Positions 7,905 through 15,780 of a stretch of 32,680 bases of DNA are shown one piece after another. The stretch's first letter is position 1. Each line of letters opens with the position of its first letter. The translations under genes and the position numbers were made by a program. A model generated the notes under the pieces. That model was given only the letters and a program-made list of their open reading frames with translations, had not been told where the DNA came from and ran no database searches. This stretch comes from Armatimonadota bacterium (GTDB lineage: Bacteria; Armatimonadota; UBA5829; DTJY01), in the NCBI GenBank assembly GCA_017993055.1, contig JAGONM010000037.1, forward strand, positions 1 through 32,680, given 5' to 3'.

Positions 7905-9049
7905 GAGTTACGCTCGTGCAGATCAACCTCACCGGAGGAGTTTCTACGCATTTGTATCACGTCCAGGTCTTTGGACTGGCCAGGCGTCTTGCTGAATCGG
8001 GGTGCGAGGTTACGATCATCACGGGGGAAGACCATGGGTGCAGCGTTCGGTCCGAGAACCGCGACGGATACGAGGTCATCTACCTCCCTGTCCTGGCGCG
8101 GAAGATGAACCAGACGCTGGTACGGAGTCTCTGGAGCTCCATCCGCGAGAGCGAGCCCGATGTAGTTCAGGTGGCCGAGTTGATCGAGCTGACAACCTTG
8201 CAGACGGTGCTCTGGTGCCGGCTCCACAGCGTCCCGTGCGTGGTCTGGAATGGTGCCTATGAGTATCGCGGAAAGTGGGTATCACTTCAGAAGGCCTACC
8301 TGTTTACGGTGGGCCGGGCGATCTGCCGAAGCGGGTGCGAGATGATCGGCAAGACAACCGCAGCGGGGCGGTTCCTGGAGCGATTGGGCGCTCCGCCTTC
8401 GAGGGTCTGGGTGATACCGGTCGGCCTCGATACCGAGACCTTCATCGGCAGGAGAGTGGCGCCCCCTGACACCTCCTGGGTGCCTGGGGAACCCTTCGTT
8501 ATGAACGTGGGACAGATGACTGCAAGGAAGAATCAGGCTACGCTGATACGAGCGCTGAAGCTGATTCACGAGACCTGCCCGGAGTTCAAGCTCCTACTCA
8601 TCGGTGGTGGATCGGAGGCTGACTCGCTATATCGCCTGGCGGTATCGCTAGGTGTCGAGAAGAGCGTGGTAATGCAGAGAGCGCGAGTGGCAAACAGTGA
8701 TCTGGCCGCAATCTACTCCAGAGCTTTTGTCACCGCGATCCCTTCGGAATACGAGATCTTCGGCATGACGATGCTGGAAAGCCTCGCGTGCGGAACGCCC
8801 GTAATCGGGCGGCGTACCGGCGGCATGGCGGATGTCATCCGCGATGGGGTCACCGGTTGGCTGTATGACGAGGACGATCCCGGATTCATCAGCGAGACCG
8901 TCCTCCGGATCTACTGCGATAGGGCTCAATACCTTGATTTTCGCCGGCGGGCCGCTGAGGACTCCTTTCAGTACGACTGGAAGATCATCGCGCCGAGGTT
9001 CCTCGAAGTGTACAGACGGTCGAGATCGTATACGAGGGAGAAAGAATGA
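7901..9049 (+). CDS. GT4-family glycosyltransferase
   Basis: 382 residues. N-terminal domain: TLVQINLTGGVSTHLYHVQV and ARRLAESGCEVTIITGED; C-terminal domain: NVGQMTARKNQATLIRALKL and the EX7E-type EIFGMTMLESLACGTPVIGR followed by GGMADVIRDGVTGWLYDEDD. The start is ATG 7901, which overlaps the previous stop (ATGA); an earlier in-frame GTG at 7877 would only add eight residues without family similarity. It belongs to the same cotranscribed run and ends with an ATGA overlap with the ligase/polymerase gene. It should add one sugar to the repeat unit; which sugar is not visible. Confidence 0.85.
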   Translation: MRVTLVQINLTGGVSTHLYHVQVFGLARRLAESGCEVTIITGEDHGCSVRSENRDGYEVIYLPVLARKMNQTLVRSLWSSIRESEPDVVQVAELIELTTLQTVLWCRLHSVPCVVWNGAYEYRGKWVSLQKAYLFTVGRAICRSGCEMIGKTTAAGRFLERLGAPPSRVWVIPVGLDTETFIGRRVAPPDTSWVPGEPFVMNVGQMTARKNQATLIRALKLIHETCPEFKLLLIGGGSEADSLYRLAVSLGVEKSVVMQRARVANSDLAAIYSRAFVTAIPSEYEIFGMTMLESLACGTPVIGRRTGGMADVIRDGVTGWLYDEDDPGFISETVLRIYCDRAQYLDFRRRAAEDSFQYDWKIIAPRFLEVYRRSRSYTREKE

Positions 9050-10368
9050 CCCCTTCGCTCCTTTTGTTTTACGCGGTCTGCTTCTTCGCAGCCTACTCCC
9101 AGGCGATGCGCCCGGAGTTCGGTCCGGTTCGCCTCTCGCTGCCGTACCTGCTGGGCACTCTCGGACTCGCCTTCATGGTCGCGGAGAGGGCATTCCGATG
9201 TTCGCCCAACCGGGCCATTTCGATGAGGATGTTCGTCCCGGCGTTGACCTTTGTGATGGTCTACGTCGTGCTTGGGGGCCTGGCGATCGTCCGGCTGCAG
9301 ACGGGAACCATGACGAGTTCGCCAATCGCGCTCTTTCGAGTAGTTGAGCAGTTGGGACGGCTGGTCCTCAGCTTCTGTCTGATGCTTCTCACCGCGAACT
9401 CGGTTCGAAGCCTGGATGCCCTGGTCAGAGCCCTGACCATCGTGGTCGTGTCGGCGGGACTGGTAAGTATGTACGGCGTCTACCAGGTGATCGGCACCCT
9501 TGGCGGCTTCTACAGGCCGATCCTGCCGAACACGGCCTCGTATGGTCTTGCGCCCGGTGTCGTAGGGGTAACCAGGGCAACCGCTACGATGCAGGAACCG
9601 TCGTTCCTTGCGGGCTTTCTCTGTTTCGCTATTGCGGTTACGGCGGTTCTGATCGTCTGGCGTGGAGATCTGGGCAGAGTCGCTCGTGCGGTCCTCTGGT
9701 CTTCTCTCGGACTGGAACTGGCGTGCCTTCTTATGACCACCTCTACCGGAGGATTCGCTGGAGTTGCAGTTGTTCTGATGTCCGGACTCTACTTTCTCAG
9801 GCAGGCGGAGAGGCGCCGATTCGCCTTGGTATGGCTGATCTCTGCTGTCCTGCTGGCCCTGCCGATAGTACATATTTTGGCTCAGCCGGGGTTTCAGAAA
9901 AGGTTGATCATCGGGTCTGTTGGAAAGATAGGCCACGTAAGCGCGCAGGAGCGAACCGAGTTCATCCGGGCGGGACTCAGGATGTTCTCGGACAATCCGC
10001 TGATTGGGGTGGGGCCCGCGCTCTACGATAGCTATGCAGAGAACTACACGAGGGCCTTCAGCGTCTCCCGAATCATAATAGTCAACAACGTATACGCGGA
10101 ACTGCTTGCGGAGACCGGGCTGGTAGGCTTTGTGTCGTTCATGATCATGTTCGCCTGCCTGTTCCGTCGCGCGATCAGGAAGATGCGTCGCGCGGGCGCC
10201 GACAGGCCGCTTCATGCGGCGATGGTGATATCGCTGAGCGCGCTTGCAGTTCAATTCATGGCGTATCCTACCTTTAAGATGGAGTTTATATGGCTACTGT
10301 TCGGTCTGATCGCGGCGCCTCTCCCCAACCGGGAGTCTGAGCGCGCAAAGAAGATGGCGGGGACCTAG
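9046..10368 (+). CDS. O-antigen ligase / Wzy polymerase-like membrane protein
   Basis: 440 residues with about ten to twelve predicted membrane helices and one larger external loop (about residues 290-345) containing QERTEFIRAGLRMFSDNPLI and GVGPALYDSYAENY, the diagnostic segment of the Wzy_C/WaaL superfamily. These proteins either polymerise flipped repeat units or ligate glycan to an acceptor on the periplasmic face; the sequence alone does not separate the two roles. Its position next to a Wzx flippase and glycosyltransferases makes the polymerase role more likely. The start overlaps the previous stop by four bases. It ends one or seven bases before the next gene, depending on start choice. 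Confidence 0.82.
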   Translation: MTPSLLLFYAVCFFAAYSQAMRPEFGPVRLSLPYLLGTLGLAFMVAERAFRCSPNRAISMRMFVPALTFVMVYVVLGGLAIVRLQTGTMTSSPIALFRVVEQLGRLVLSFCLMLLTANSVRSLDALVRALTIVVVSAGLVSMYGVYQVIGTLGGFYRPILPNTASYGLAPGVVGVTRATATMQEPSFLAGFLCFAIAVTAVLIVWRGDLGRVARAVLWSSLGLELACLLMTTSTGGFAGVAVVLMSGLYFLRQAERRRFALVWLISAVLLALPIVHILAQPGFQKRLIIGSVGKIGHVSAQERTEFIRAGLRMFSDNPLIGVGPALYDSYAENYTRAFSVSRIIIVNNVYAELLAETGLVGFVSFMIMFACLFRRAIRKMRRAGADRPLHAAMVISLSALAVQFMAYPTFKMEFIWLLFGLIAAPLPNRESERAKKMAGT

Positions 10369-10375
10369 TGTGGGC

Positions 10376-11527
10376 ATGAGAATCGGCATCAATGCACAGC
10401 TCTGTTCGCCTTCGCTGTCTTATCGAAATGCCGGCGTTTCCAGGTACATCTCAAACTTGGTGAGAGCTCTCGGTGAACTGGACGACGCAGGTTACGATAT
10501 CCATCTTTTCCTGCCTGCGGGTTGTGAGAACGAGACTTGCACTCGGCACAACGTGCACCGGAGATCGTGGCAGGGAGAAGGACCGGCAGCCAGGATTGCC
10601 TGGGAGCAGTTCGTTCTACCGGTGTTGAGCCGCACGCTGCGATTAGACGTCCTTCATTCGCCGATGCACGTGCTCCCCGTGGTCTGTCCGACTGCTTCCG
10701 TGGTTACAGTTCTCGACCTGACATTCATGAGGTATCCCGAGGCCTTTCCGCGGCATCAGCGCATGTACTTGGAATATGCTACCCGGCGAGCTGTCGCGAA
10801 AGCCGATGCCGTCATCGCGATTTCGGACTGTACGAGGGCAGACGTCATCAACCAACTGCATGGGGACCCCGATCGAGTTTTCACGATCCCGCTAGCCGCC
10901 GACGATTCCTTTCGGCCGGCGACTGTCAAAGAAGTGGCCGAGATTAGGCGACGCTATGGGGTGGGCGAGACGAGCGTGCTGTACCTCGGAACTCTCGAGC
11001 CGAGGAAGAACATCCCTGCGCTTCTAGAAGCGTTCCGGCAGGTTCGAACGGACCGCGACGGCGACTGCCGACTCGTGCTGGGTGGAGGCAAGGGATGGTA
11101 CTACCGGGATGTGTTTCGGCGTGTCGAGGAGTTGGGGCTGAAGGATGATGTCGTCTTCACGGGGTATGTTTCGCAGGAGGATCTACCGGTCTTGTACTCG
11201 TCGGCTACCGTGTTTGTCTATCCAACTCTTTACGAGGGGTTCGGCCTGCCGCCTCTTGAGGCGATGGCATGCGGGACACCCGTCATCACCTCGAACACGT
11301 CGTCGCTGCCTGAGGTGGTCGGTGACGCCGGGGTCATGGTGAATCCATTGAGCGTTGATGAGATCTGTCAGGCAATCCACACGGTGCTCTCCCGCGAGGA
11401 TCTTAGGAGAGAGATGAGTGCAGCGGGATTGGAGCGTGCGAAGCGGTTCTCGTGGAAGGAAACCGCCGGGCAGACGCTGAAGGTATACGCGAGCGCGTAC
11501 GAACGATCAAGGAGACGTCGGCCGTGA
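10376..11527 (+). CDS. GT4-family glycosyltransferase, mannosyltransferase-like
   Basis: 383 residues. Typical GT4 features: RIGINAQL and [40 protein letters not shown], the strongly conserved [40 protein letters not shown], and the donor site [20 protein letters not shown] followed by [16 protein letters not shown]. This set is close to the group containing mannosyl- and rhamnosyltransferases of O-antigen clusters. ATG 10376 is preferred for homology, but GTG 10370, two codons upstream, has better spacing from the GGCGGGG sequence before it. The stop overlaps the next start (GTGA at 11524-11527). Confidence 0.85.
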   Translation: MRIGINAQLCSPSLSYRNAGVSRYISNLVRALGELDDAGYDIHLFLPAGCENETCTRHNVHRRSWQGEGPAARIAWEQFVLPVLSRTLRLDVLHSPMHVLPVVCPTASVVTVLDLTFMRYPEAFPRHQRMYLEYATRRAVAKADAVIAISDCTRADVINQLHGDPDRVFTIPLAADDSFRPATVKEVAEIRRRYGVGETSVLYLGTLEPRKNIPALLEAFRQVRTDRDGDCRLVLGGGKGWYYRDVFRRVEELGLKDDVVFTGYVSQEDLPVLYSSATVFVYPTLYEGFGLPPLEAMACGTPVITSNTSSLPEVVGDAGVMVNPLSVDEICQAIHTVLSREDLRREMSAAGLERAKRFSWKETAGQTLKVYASAYERSRRRRP

Positions 11528-12723
11528 AGCTGGCAATTGTCCATGACTTTCTCAACCAGATGGGCGGGGCGGAGCAGGTAGTGAAGGTTTTTCGGGAAAT
11601 CTTCCCGGATGCCCCGATCTACACGTCCATCTACGTTCCGTCCGCGGTCTGCCCTTCATTCAAGGAAGCTGATGTACGCACTTCCTTCATGCAACGTCTT
11701 CCGATGATTAGGAAGCACGCTCGCAGGTACCTGCCGCTCTATCCCTATGCTTTCGAGCAGTTCAACCTGTCGGAGTATGATGTCGTACTCAGCAGTTCTT
11801 CATCATTCGCAAAGGGCGTGGTGACTCCGCCAAGCGCCTGCCATATCTGCTACTGCTATACGCCGATGCGTTTCGCGTGGACCTATCATATGTACGTTGA
11901 GCAGGAGCCGCTGTCCCGCCTCGCGAGGCTCTGCCTTCCCTATTTCATACACAGGGTTCGCAGATGGGACGAGATCACATCGAACAGGGTGGACAACTTC
12001 ATAGCAATATCGCATGAGATTCGGCGTCGCATCTGGAAGCACTACCGCAGGGAGTCCGACGTCATCCACCCGCCCGTTGATACGACGAGGTTTGCGGTCA
12101 GCGACCAGGACTCGGGCTATTACCTGATCCTCTCCAGACTGCTTCCCTACAAGAAGATTGACGTCGCCGTCGAGGCCTTCAACGTCTTGCAGATGCCGCT
12201 CAAGATCGTGGGCGACGGGAGGGATATGACTCGGTTGAAGAGGATGGCCGGTCCCACGATCGAGTTCCTTGGCCGACTTCCGGACAGTGAGATGCAGAGA
12301 TGCTTGCGCGAGTGCAGGGCCCTCGTCTTCCCCGGTTTCGAGGACTTCGGCCTAACGCCTGTGGAAGCGATGGCATGCGGCAAGCCCGTGATCGCCTATG
12401 CAGCCGGCGGTGCTCTCGAGACCGTGGTTGACGGGATCACCGGCAGGTTCTTTGACGAGCAGACCCCGGAGGCGATCGCCCGCGTCGTGAGAAGCTTTGA
12501 TCCGACCGCGTTCGATCCGAGTGAACTGCGATCTCACGCTGAATCCTTCGACGTATCGGTATTCAAGAAGCAGATCAAGTGGTATGTTGACCAGAAGTAC
12601 GACGAGCACATTTCCGGTGCTGCAATGTCCGCTGCTCCGCGAACCGGTATACTCGCTTCCTTAGACAGTCAGGCGTTTCAGCCGCGACGAGAGCACTCTC
12701 AGAGTACGACCGACGGACGATAG
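11524..12723 (+). CDS. GT4-family glycosyltransferase, WbaZ-like
   Basis: 399 residues. It matches the WbaZ-like GT4 subgroup: AIVHDFLNQMGGAEQVVKVF, DAPIYTSIY, SSSSFAKGVVTPPSACHICY followed by CYTPMRFAWTYHMY, IHPPVDTTRF, ILSRLLPYKKIDVAVEAFNV, and the donor site FPGFEDFGLTPVEAMACGKP. WbaZ itself is a mannosyltransferase of O-antigen synthesis; the sugar here is not proven. The open frame extends upstream into the preceding gene, but GTG 11524 (GTGA overlap with the previous stop, GGAGA a few bases upstream) begins exactly where family similarity begins. The C-terminal 35 residues are low-complexity and not conserved. It lies 36 bases before the SLH-Wzi gene. Confidence 0.85.
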   Translation: MKLAIVHDFLNQMGGAEQVVKVFREIFPDAPIYTSIYVPSAVCPSFKEADVRTSFMQRLPMIRKHARRYLPLYPYAFEQFNLSEYDVVLSSSSSFAKGVVTPPSACHICYCYTPMRFAWTYHMYVEQEPLSRLARLCLPYFIHRVRRWDEITSNRVDNFIAISHEIRRRIWKHYRRESDVIHPPVDTTRFAVSDQDSGYYLILSRLLPYKKIDVAVEAFNVLQMPLKIVGDGRDMTRLKRMAGPTIEFLGRLPDSEMQRCLRECRALVFPGFEDFGLTPVEAMACGKPVIAYAAGGALETVVDGITGRFFDEQTPEAIARVVRSFDPTAFDPSELRSHAESFDVSVFKKQIKWYVDQKYDEHISGAAMSAAPRTGILASLDSQAFQPRREHSQSTTDGR

Positions 12724-12759
12724 CCGTTGGCGCAGTCGACCGACAGGAAGGATCACCTG

Positions 12760-14265
12760 ATGACCAGATTCGCATTCCCCCGACTTCTCGCCACCTTGAT
12801 GCTCGTCTTGGCCGCGTCTGCGGCGGTGTCGGACGTCGGCGCAAACGTTACTTCTTACGACCGACTGCCTCTGGGGGATTGGACATACGATGCGATGATA
12901 GGTCTCGCCGCGGACGGCGTGCTTACCGGCACATCTGCGAGGCTCTTTCAGGGCGACCGGCTCTTCACACGTGATGAGATGGCTGAAGTGCTCTCATCGG
13001 CTATGCGGCGTCCTGAGATTCTGACCAATGCACAGCGCGCACTTGTCAAGCACGTCGCGCTGGAACTAGGCTCGGAACTAGGAAGGGTACGCCCTGATTG
13101 TCCTGTGGGCGCGCAGGATGCGCCAGTGGACGCGGATGTTCTCCTGCTCGCATATGCGAGAGAGCGCGTGCTGGACGACCGGGGTGGGGCGCCGGGCGCG
13201 GACAGCACGGCTCTGACCTACCGCGCCACGGGATTCGCGAATCTCACCGCCGAAACATTCGCGATGCTCACCTTCGCAGAGAAGGAGGAGCGGTTCTTCC
13301 ATGATCTTCGCACATCGACGAGTCTTGACAAGGCTTTCATCGCCGGCAATAACAGGGGGACGTCATGGCTCGTCGGTCGTGCTTACCAGAACTGGGGACC
13401 TTCATACTCAGGATCGCTTATCCTTTCGGACAACGCTCCTGCGTTCTGGCAGGCCAGAGCCGCGCGCGACATCGACTTCGGCAAGGCGATCGGCCGAGTG
13501 AAGGTTACTCAGTTTGCCAGTGTTTTCGAGGATCTGGATCAGAAGTTGTATCTCATCGGTCGCCGCTATGAGAAGCCGCTGTCTGATCGGTGGCAGATCG
13601 GACTCAGTGAGACGGCAAAACTCAACAAGATGCCTAACCCGCTTGTGCTTGCGATGCCGCTGTATCTGTACCATTATCTGTTCCTCCATGACGAAGATGA
13701 GCACATGAACAACATGGTAGGAGCCGACGTGCTGTATCGTGCATCTGGCGGACGGCGTATCTACGCGGAACTGCTCATAGACGACATGACCGCTCCCAGG
13801 CTGCTAAGTGACGATTTCTCCCGGCCGCGAAAGATCGGCTATACGATCGGTTTCTCATTGCCCGGACCTCGAGGCGACCACGGGTCATCGTTCCGTGTGG
13901 AGTACATCTCAGTTGACCGGCTGACCTACAGCGCTTCGAGGACGGATGCTCCGGAGTTGGCATACTTGCATGACACACAGTATATCGGGCACGCGATCGG
14001 TCCGAACAGCGAGGCGCTGTATCTGAGAGGGGAGCGAGTCCTGTCGAACAGGCTCAGTGCGGTAGTCGAATACCTCAATCAGCGCCAGAAAGATCCCGGG
14101 AAGCCGGAGCGCGGATCAAGGGAGTATCTATCGCTGACTACCTCGTGGGATATTGCTCCCGACAAGTCCGCCTCAGTTCGAGTAACTCCCTACGAGATTA
14201 CTCCACCGGGCGGATCCTCCGACCACGGCGTGCAGTATGAATTGCGGGCATCTTTCGCGCTCTAG
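12760..14265 (+). CDS. SLH domain-Wzi-like capsule assembly outer-membrane protein
   Basis: 501 residues. Start ATG 12760 follows AGGAAGGA at seven bases and gives a clean signal peptide (RFAFPRLLATLMLVLAASAA); the frame is open further back to a TTG at 12727. Residues about 28-80 look like one SLH domain (YDRLPLGDWTYDAMIGLAAD, then FQGDRLFTRDEMAEVL). From about residue 150 onward the protein is beta-rich and carries the Wzi hallmark region around residue 208 (QNWGPSYSGSLILSDNAP), with later alternating strands ending in an aromatic-poor but barrel-like C terminus (YELRASFAL). Wzi is an outer-membrane beta-barrel that binds capsule polysaccharide at the surface; the SLH part would bind cell-wall polymer. 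Being last in the glycan operon fits this job. The two-domain reading is mine from motifs, not a computed match. Confidence 0.72.
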   Translation: MTRFAFPRLLATLMLVLAASAAVSDVGANVTSYDRLPLGDWTYDAMIGLAADGVLTGTSARLFQGDRLFTRDEMAEVLSSAMRRPEILTNAQRALVKHVALELGSELGRVRPDCPVGAQDAPVDADVLLLAYARERVLDDRGGAPGADSTALTYRATGFANLTAETFAMLTFAEKEERFFHDLRTSTSLDKAFIAGNNRGTSWLVGRAYQNWGPSYSGSLILSDNAPAFWQARAARDIDFGKAIGRVKVTQFASVFEDLDQKLYLIGRRYEKPLSDRWQIGLSETAKLNKMPNPLVLAMPLYLYHYLFLHDEDEHMNNMVGADVLYRASGGRRIYAELLIDDMTAPRLLSDDFSRPRKIGYTIGFSLPGPRGDHGSSFRVEYISVDRLTYSASRTDAPELAYLHDTQYIGHAIGPNSEALYLRGERVLSNRLSAVVEYLNQRQKDPGKPERGSREYLSLTTSWDIAPDKSASVRVTPYEITPPGGSSDHGVQYELRASFAL

Positions 14266-14912
14266 TAGAGTCCTTCGAGCAGTACTTCGCGGCCGAGCGG
14301 TATCACCTCGCAGTAACGCCACAGGCTCTCCAGGAAACAGCGGTTCTCGCACAGCCCTCCCGAAACGTAGAGCCGGCCGGGTCTCTGGGCGAAGGTGTGG
14401 ACGTTGAAGGCAATTCCGTGGACGAACGCCGCCAGAGCTTCCTCGGGTGAGCCCCCGTGTATGATCGCGTCGAATATCTTCTCGATCGCGAACACGCCGC
14501 ACGTCACGGACAGACGCTGCTCCGATACCGGTAGCGAGGCGTAGTCCACATCGTAGTATTGGCCGAGCAGTTCCAGGGTGAAGCCGATCGTTGCGCCGCA
14601 AGCTTGGTTCCAATCCAGCTTATCGAGCTTCCTGTCGGTGAAACGGACGTACTTGGTATCTCTGCAGCCAATGTCCACGACCGTGAAGCTGTCCTCTCGC
14701 ACCTTCTTCAGGCTTCCTTGTGCGAGGGCGACCAGTTCGTTCTCGTATCTGTCGGTTCGCTGACGCCCCAGGTGGCCGGTCGCTATGTCAAAGCGCACCG
14801 ACTCGTCCGATAGGACCTGCCTGGTGGGCGCGATCAGCGTTTCACTGATCTCAGTATTCCTTATCTTCGTCCAGGAACTGCCGCAGTCAGCGACTATGAG
14901 CGGTTCACACAT
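14262..14912 (-). CDS. BadF/BadG/HgdC-type ATPase (2-hydroxyacyl-CoA dehydratase activator-like)
   Basis: 216 residues of the ASKHA ATPase family that reduces 2-hydroxyacyl-CoA dehydratases or benzoyl-CoA reductases at the cost of ATP. Visible motifs: phosphate loop ADCGSSWTK, the TGHLGR stretch, VVDIGCRDTKYV (family DIGGQDSK), NQACGATIGFTLELLG (family CAAGTG region), SVTCGVFAIEKI (family CTVFAESEV) and the adenosine motif VSGGLCEN. Both Cys residues that, in HgdC, bridge a [4Fe-4S] cluster across the dimer are present. It is about 45 residues shorter than typical HgdC, mostly in the N-terminal half. Start ATG 14912 overlaps the upstream gene's stop (TGATG), so the two are coupled. Its stop shares the CTAG at 14262-14265 with the convergent Wzi-like gene. 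The client enzyme is presumably the upstream gene's product. Confidence 0.78.
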   Translation of the reverse strand: MCEPLIVADCGSSWTKIRNTEISETLIAPTRQVLSDESVRFDIATGHLGRQRTDRYENELVALAQGSLKKVREDSFTVVDIGCRDTKYVRFTDRKLDKLDWNQACGATIGFTLELLGQYYDVDYASLPVSEQRLSVTCGVFAIEKIFDAIIHGGSPEEALAAFVHGIAFNVHTFAQRPGRLYVSGGLCENRCFLESLWRYCEVIPLGREVLLEGLY

Positions 14913-15634
14913 CACCGCAGCCTCACGAAGGCGGCAATCTTGGCCAGGACACTGCTTGTGACCGGGCCGTCGCAGTCGATGTAGAGCCCGTGATGTTTGT
15001 CGGCCAGATAGCGTGCGAGACTGTTCTTCGCGCAGAAAGACTGGCAGTAAAACACGGTGGGCACGCCGGGGTCAACGGCCATCTCCAGGTTGAGGTCGGA
15101 GGGAACTCCGGCTTCGACGCATCTCGTCCAGCCGTAGACGTGCGTCGTTTCTGGGAACTGCTCCAGGAGTCGGAAATCATGAGGGGGCACTCCCCAGAAG
15201 CCGTGGGTCGGTTCCACCCACCTATAGTGCTTCCGGTTCGGCACGATAACCGTATCCATGACGCGATTGATCTTCTCCGCGAGACGCATTGCGGAAGTGC
15301 ATATACTGATCCGCCGGGGTTCGTTCTCGGTGTTTCGGGTCTCGACCACAGTGAAGCCGAGGTCTTGGAGGATGAGCGCGGCGAACCTCCCTCCATCGCA
15401 TTTGTCCTCACCGACCGCCGCGAGAATCATCCGGAGCTCCCCTTGCAGGCGCGCCGCGTTGTCCAGGATGTTGGTGACGATCTGGCAGTACGCGTCGGGC
15501 ACGATGCCGGTCGGAGGCGAGCCAATGTCCAGGTCGAGGTCCACGAACTCATCGAACGGGAACTTGCGCCTGTAGTGGCCGATAACGTGTCTGGGCGGGA
15601 CGCCCCAGTATCCGATCAGCTTGGATCGACGCAT
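14912..15634 (-). CDS. Compact HgdB/2-hydroxyacyl-CoA dehydratase-like protein
   Basis: 240 residues. The open frame runs upstream to 15772, but the start is placed at ATG 15634 (RRSKLIGYWGVPPRHV), immediately after a promoter. The C-terminal third resembles the end of HgdB-type dehydratase subunits: VFYCQSFCAKNSLARYLADK, then YIDCDGPVTSSVLAKIAAFV, where the Cys of SFC is a candidate cluster ligand. Other Cys lie in GEDKCDGGRF, ISICTSAMRL and GWTRCVEAG. It is far shorter than canonical HgdB (about 370-420 residues), and no HgdA partner is adjacent, so the substrate and even the reaction are uncertain. Coupling to an HgdC-type activator supports an ATP-driven, iron-sulfur electron-transfer role. 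The internal sequence repeats GYWGVPP and GFWGVPP at residues about 8 and 155. Confidence 0.55.
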   Translation of the reverse strand: MRRSKLIGYWGVPPRHVIGHYRRKFPFDEFVDLDLDIGSPPTGIVPDAYCQIVTNILDNAARLQGELRMILAAVGEDKCDGGRFAALILQDLGFTVVETRNTENEPRRISICTSAMRLAEKINRVMDTVIVPNRKHYRWVEPTHGFWGVPPHDFRLLEQFPETTHVYGWTRCVEAGVPSDLNLEMAVDPGVPTVFYCQSFCAKNSLARYLADKHHGLYIDCDGPVTSSVLAKIAAFVRLR

Positions 15635-15647
15635 GGTTTCGAGCGGC

Positions 15648-15656
15648 AGTATAGCA
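15648..15656 (-). promoter_or_regulatory. Extended -10 promoter for the HgdB/HgdC-like pair
   Basis: On the - strand the sequence reads TGC-TATACT, an extended -10. A weak -35-like CTGACA lies upstream but at only 14 bases. Thirteen bases separate the -10 from the ATG at 15634 and no Shine-Dalgarno is visible, which again suggests a nearly leaderless transcript. Confidence 0.5.
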
Positions 15657-15691
15657 CACGTCGTCGCTGTCAGTCCAGGCGCGCTTGAGCC

Positions 15692-15719
15692 TTGACAGCC
15701 GCTTCGAGCCTGTGCTAAT
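15692..15719 (+). promoter_or_regulatory. Promoter for the SMC gene
   Basis: Consensus TTGACA (15692-15697), a 16-base spacer and GCTAAT (15714-15719) preceded by TG at the extended -10 position. The predicted start of transcription, about 15726, leaves a 55-base leader to ATG 15781. It is divergent from the HgdB-like promoter about 40 bases away. Confidence 0.6.
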
Positions 15720-15780
15720 CTCAGGCTGTCCGTGCCGCCCTCCAGGTACCAAAATCCATACTGATGGCGCATACCCTGAC

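Noticed and set aside
8968-10254. A 428-codon - strand open frame opposite the ligase/polymerase gene.
   Set aside because: Its composition is rich in Arg, His and Gln with no hydrophobic core or motifs, as expected of a shadow of a GC-rich membrane-protein gene.
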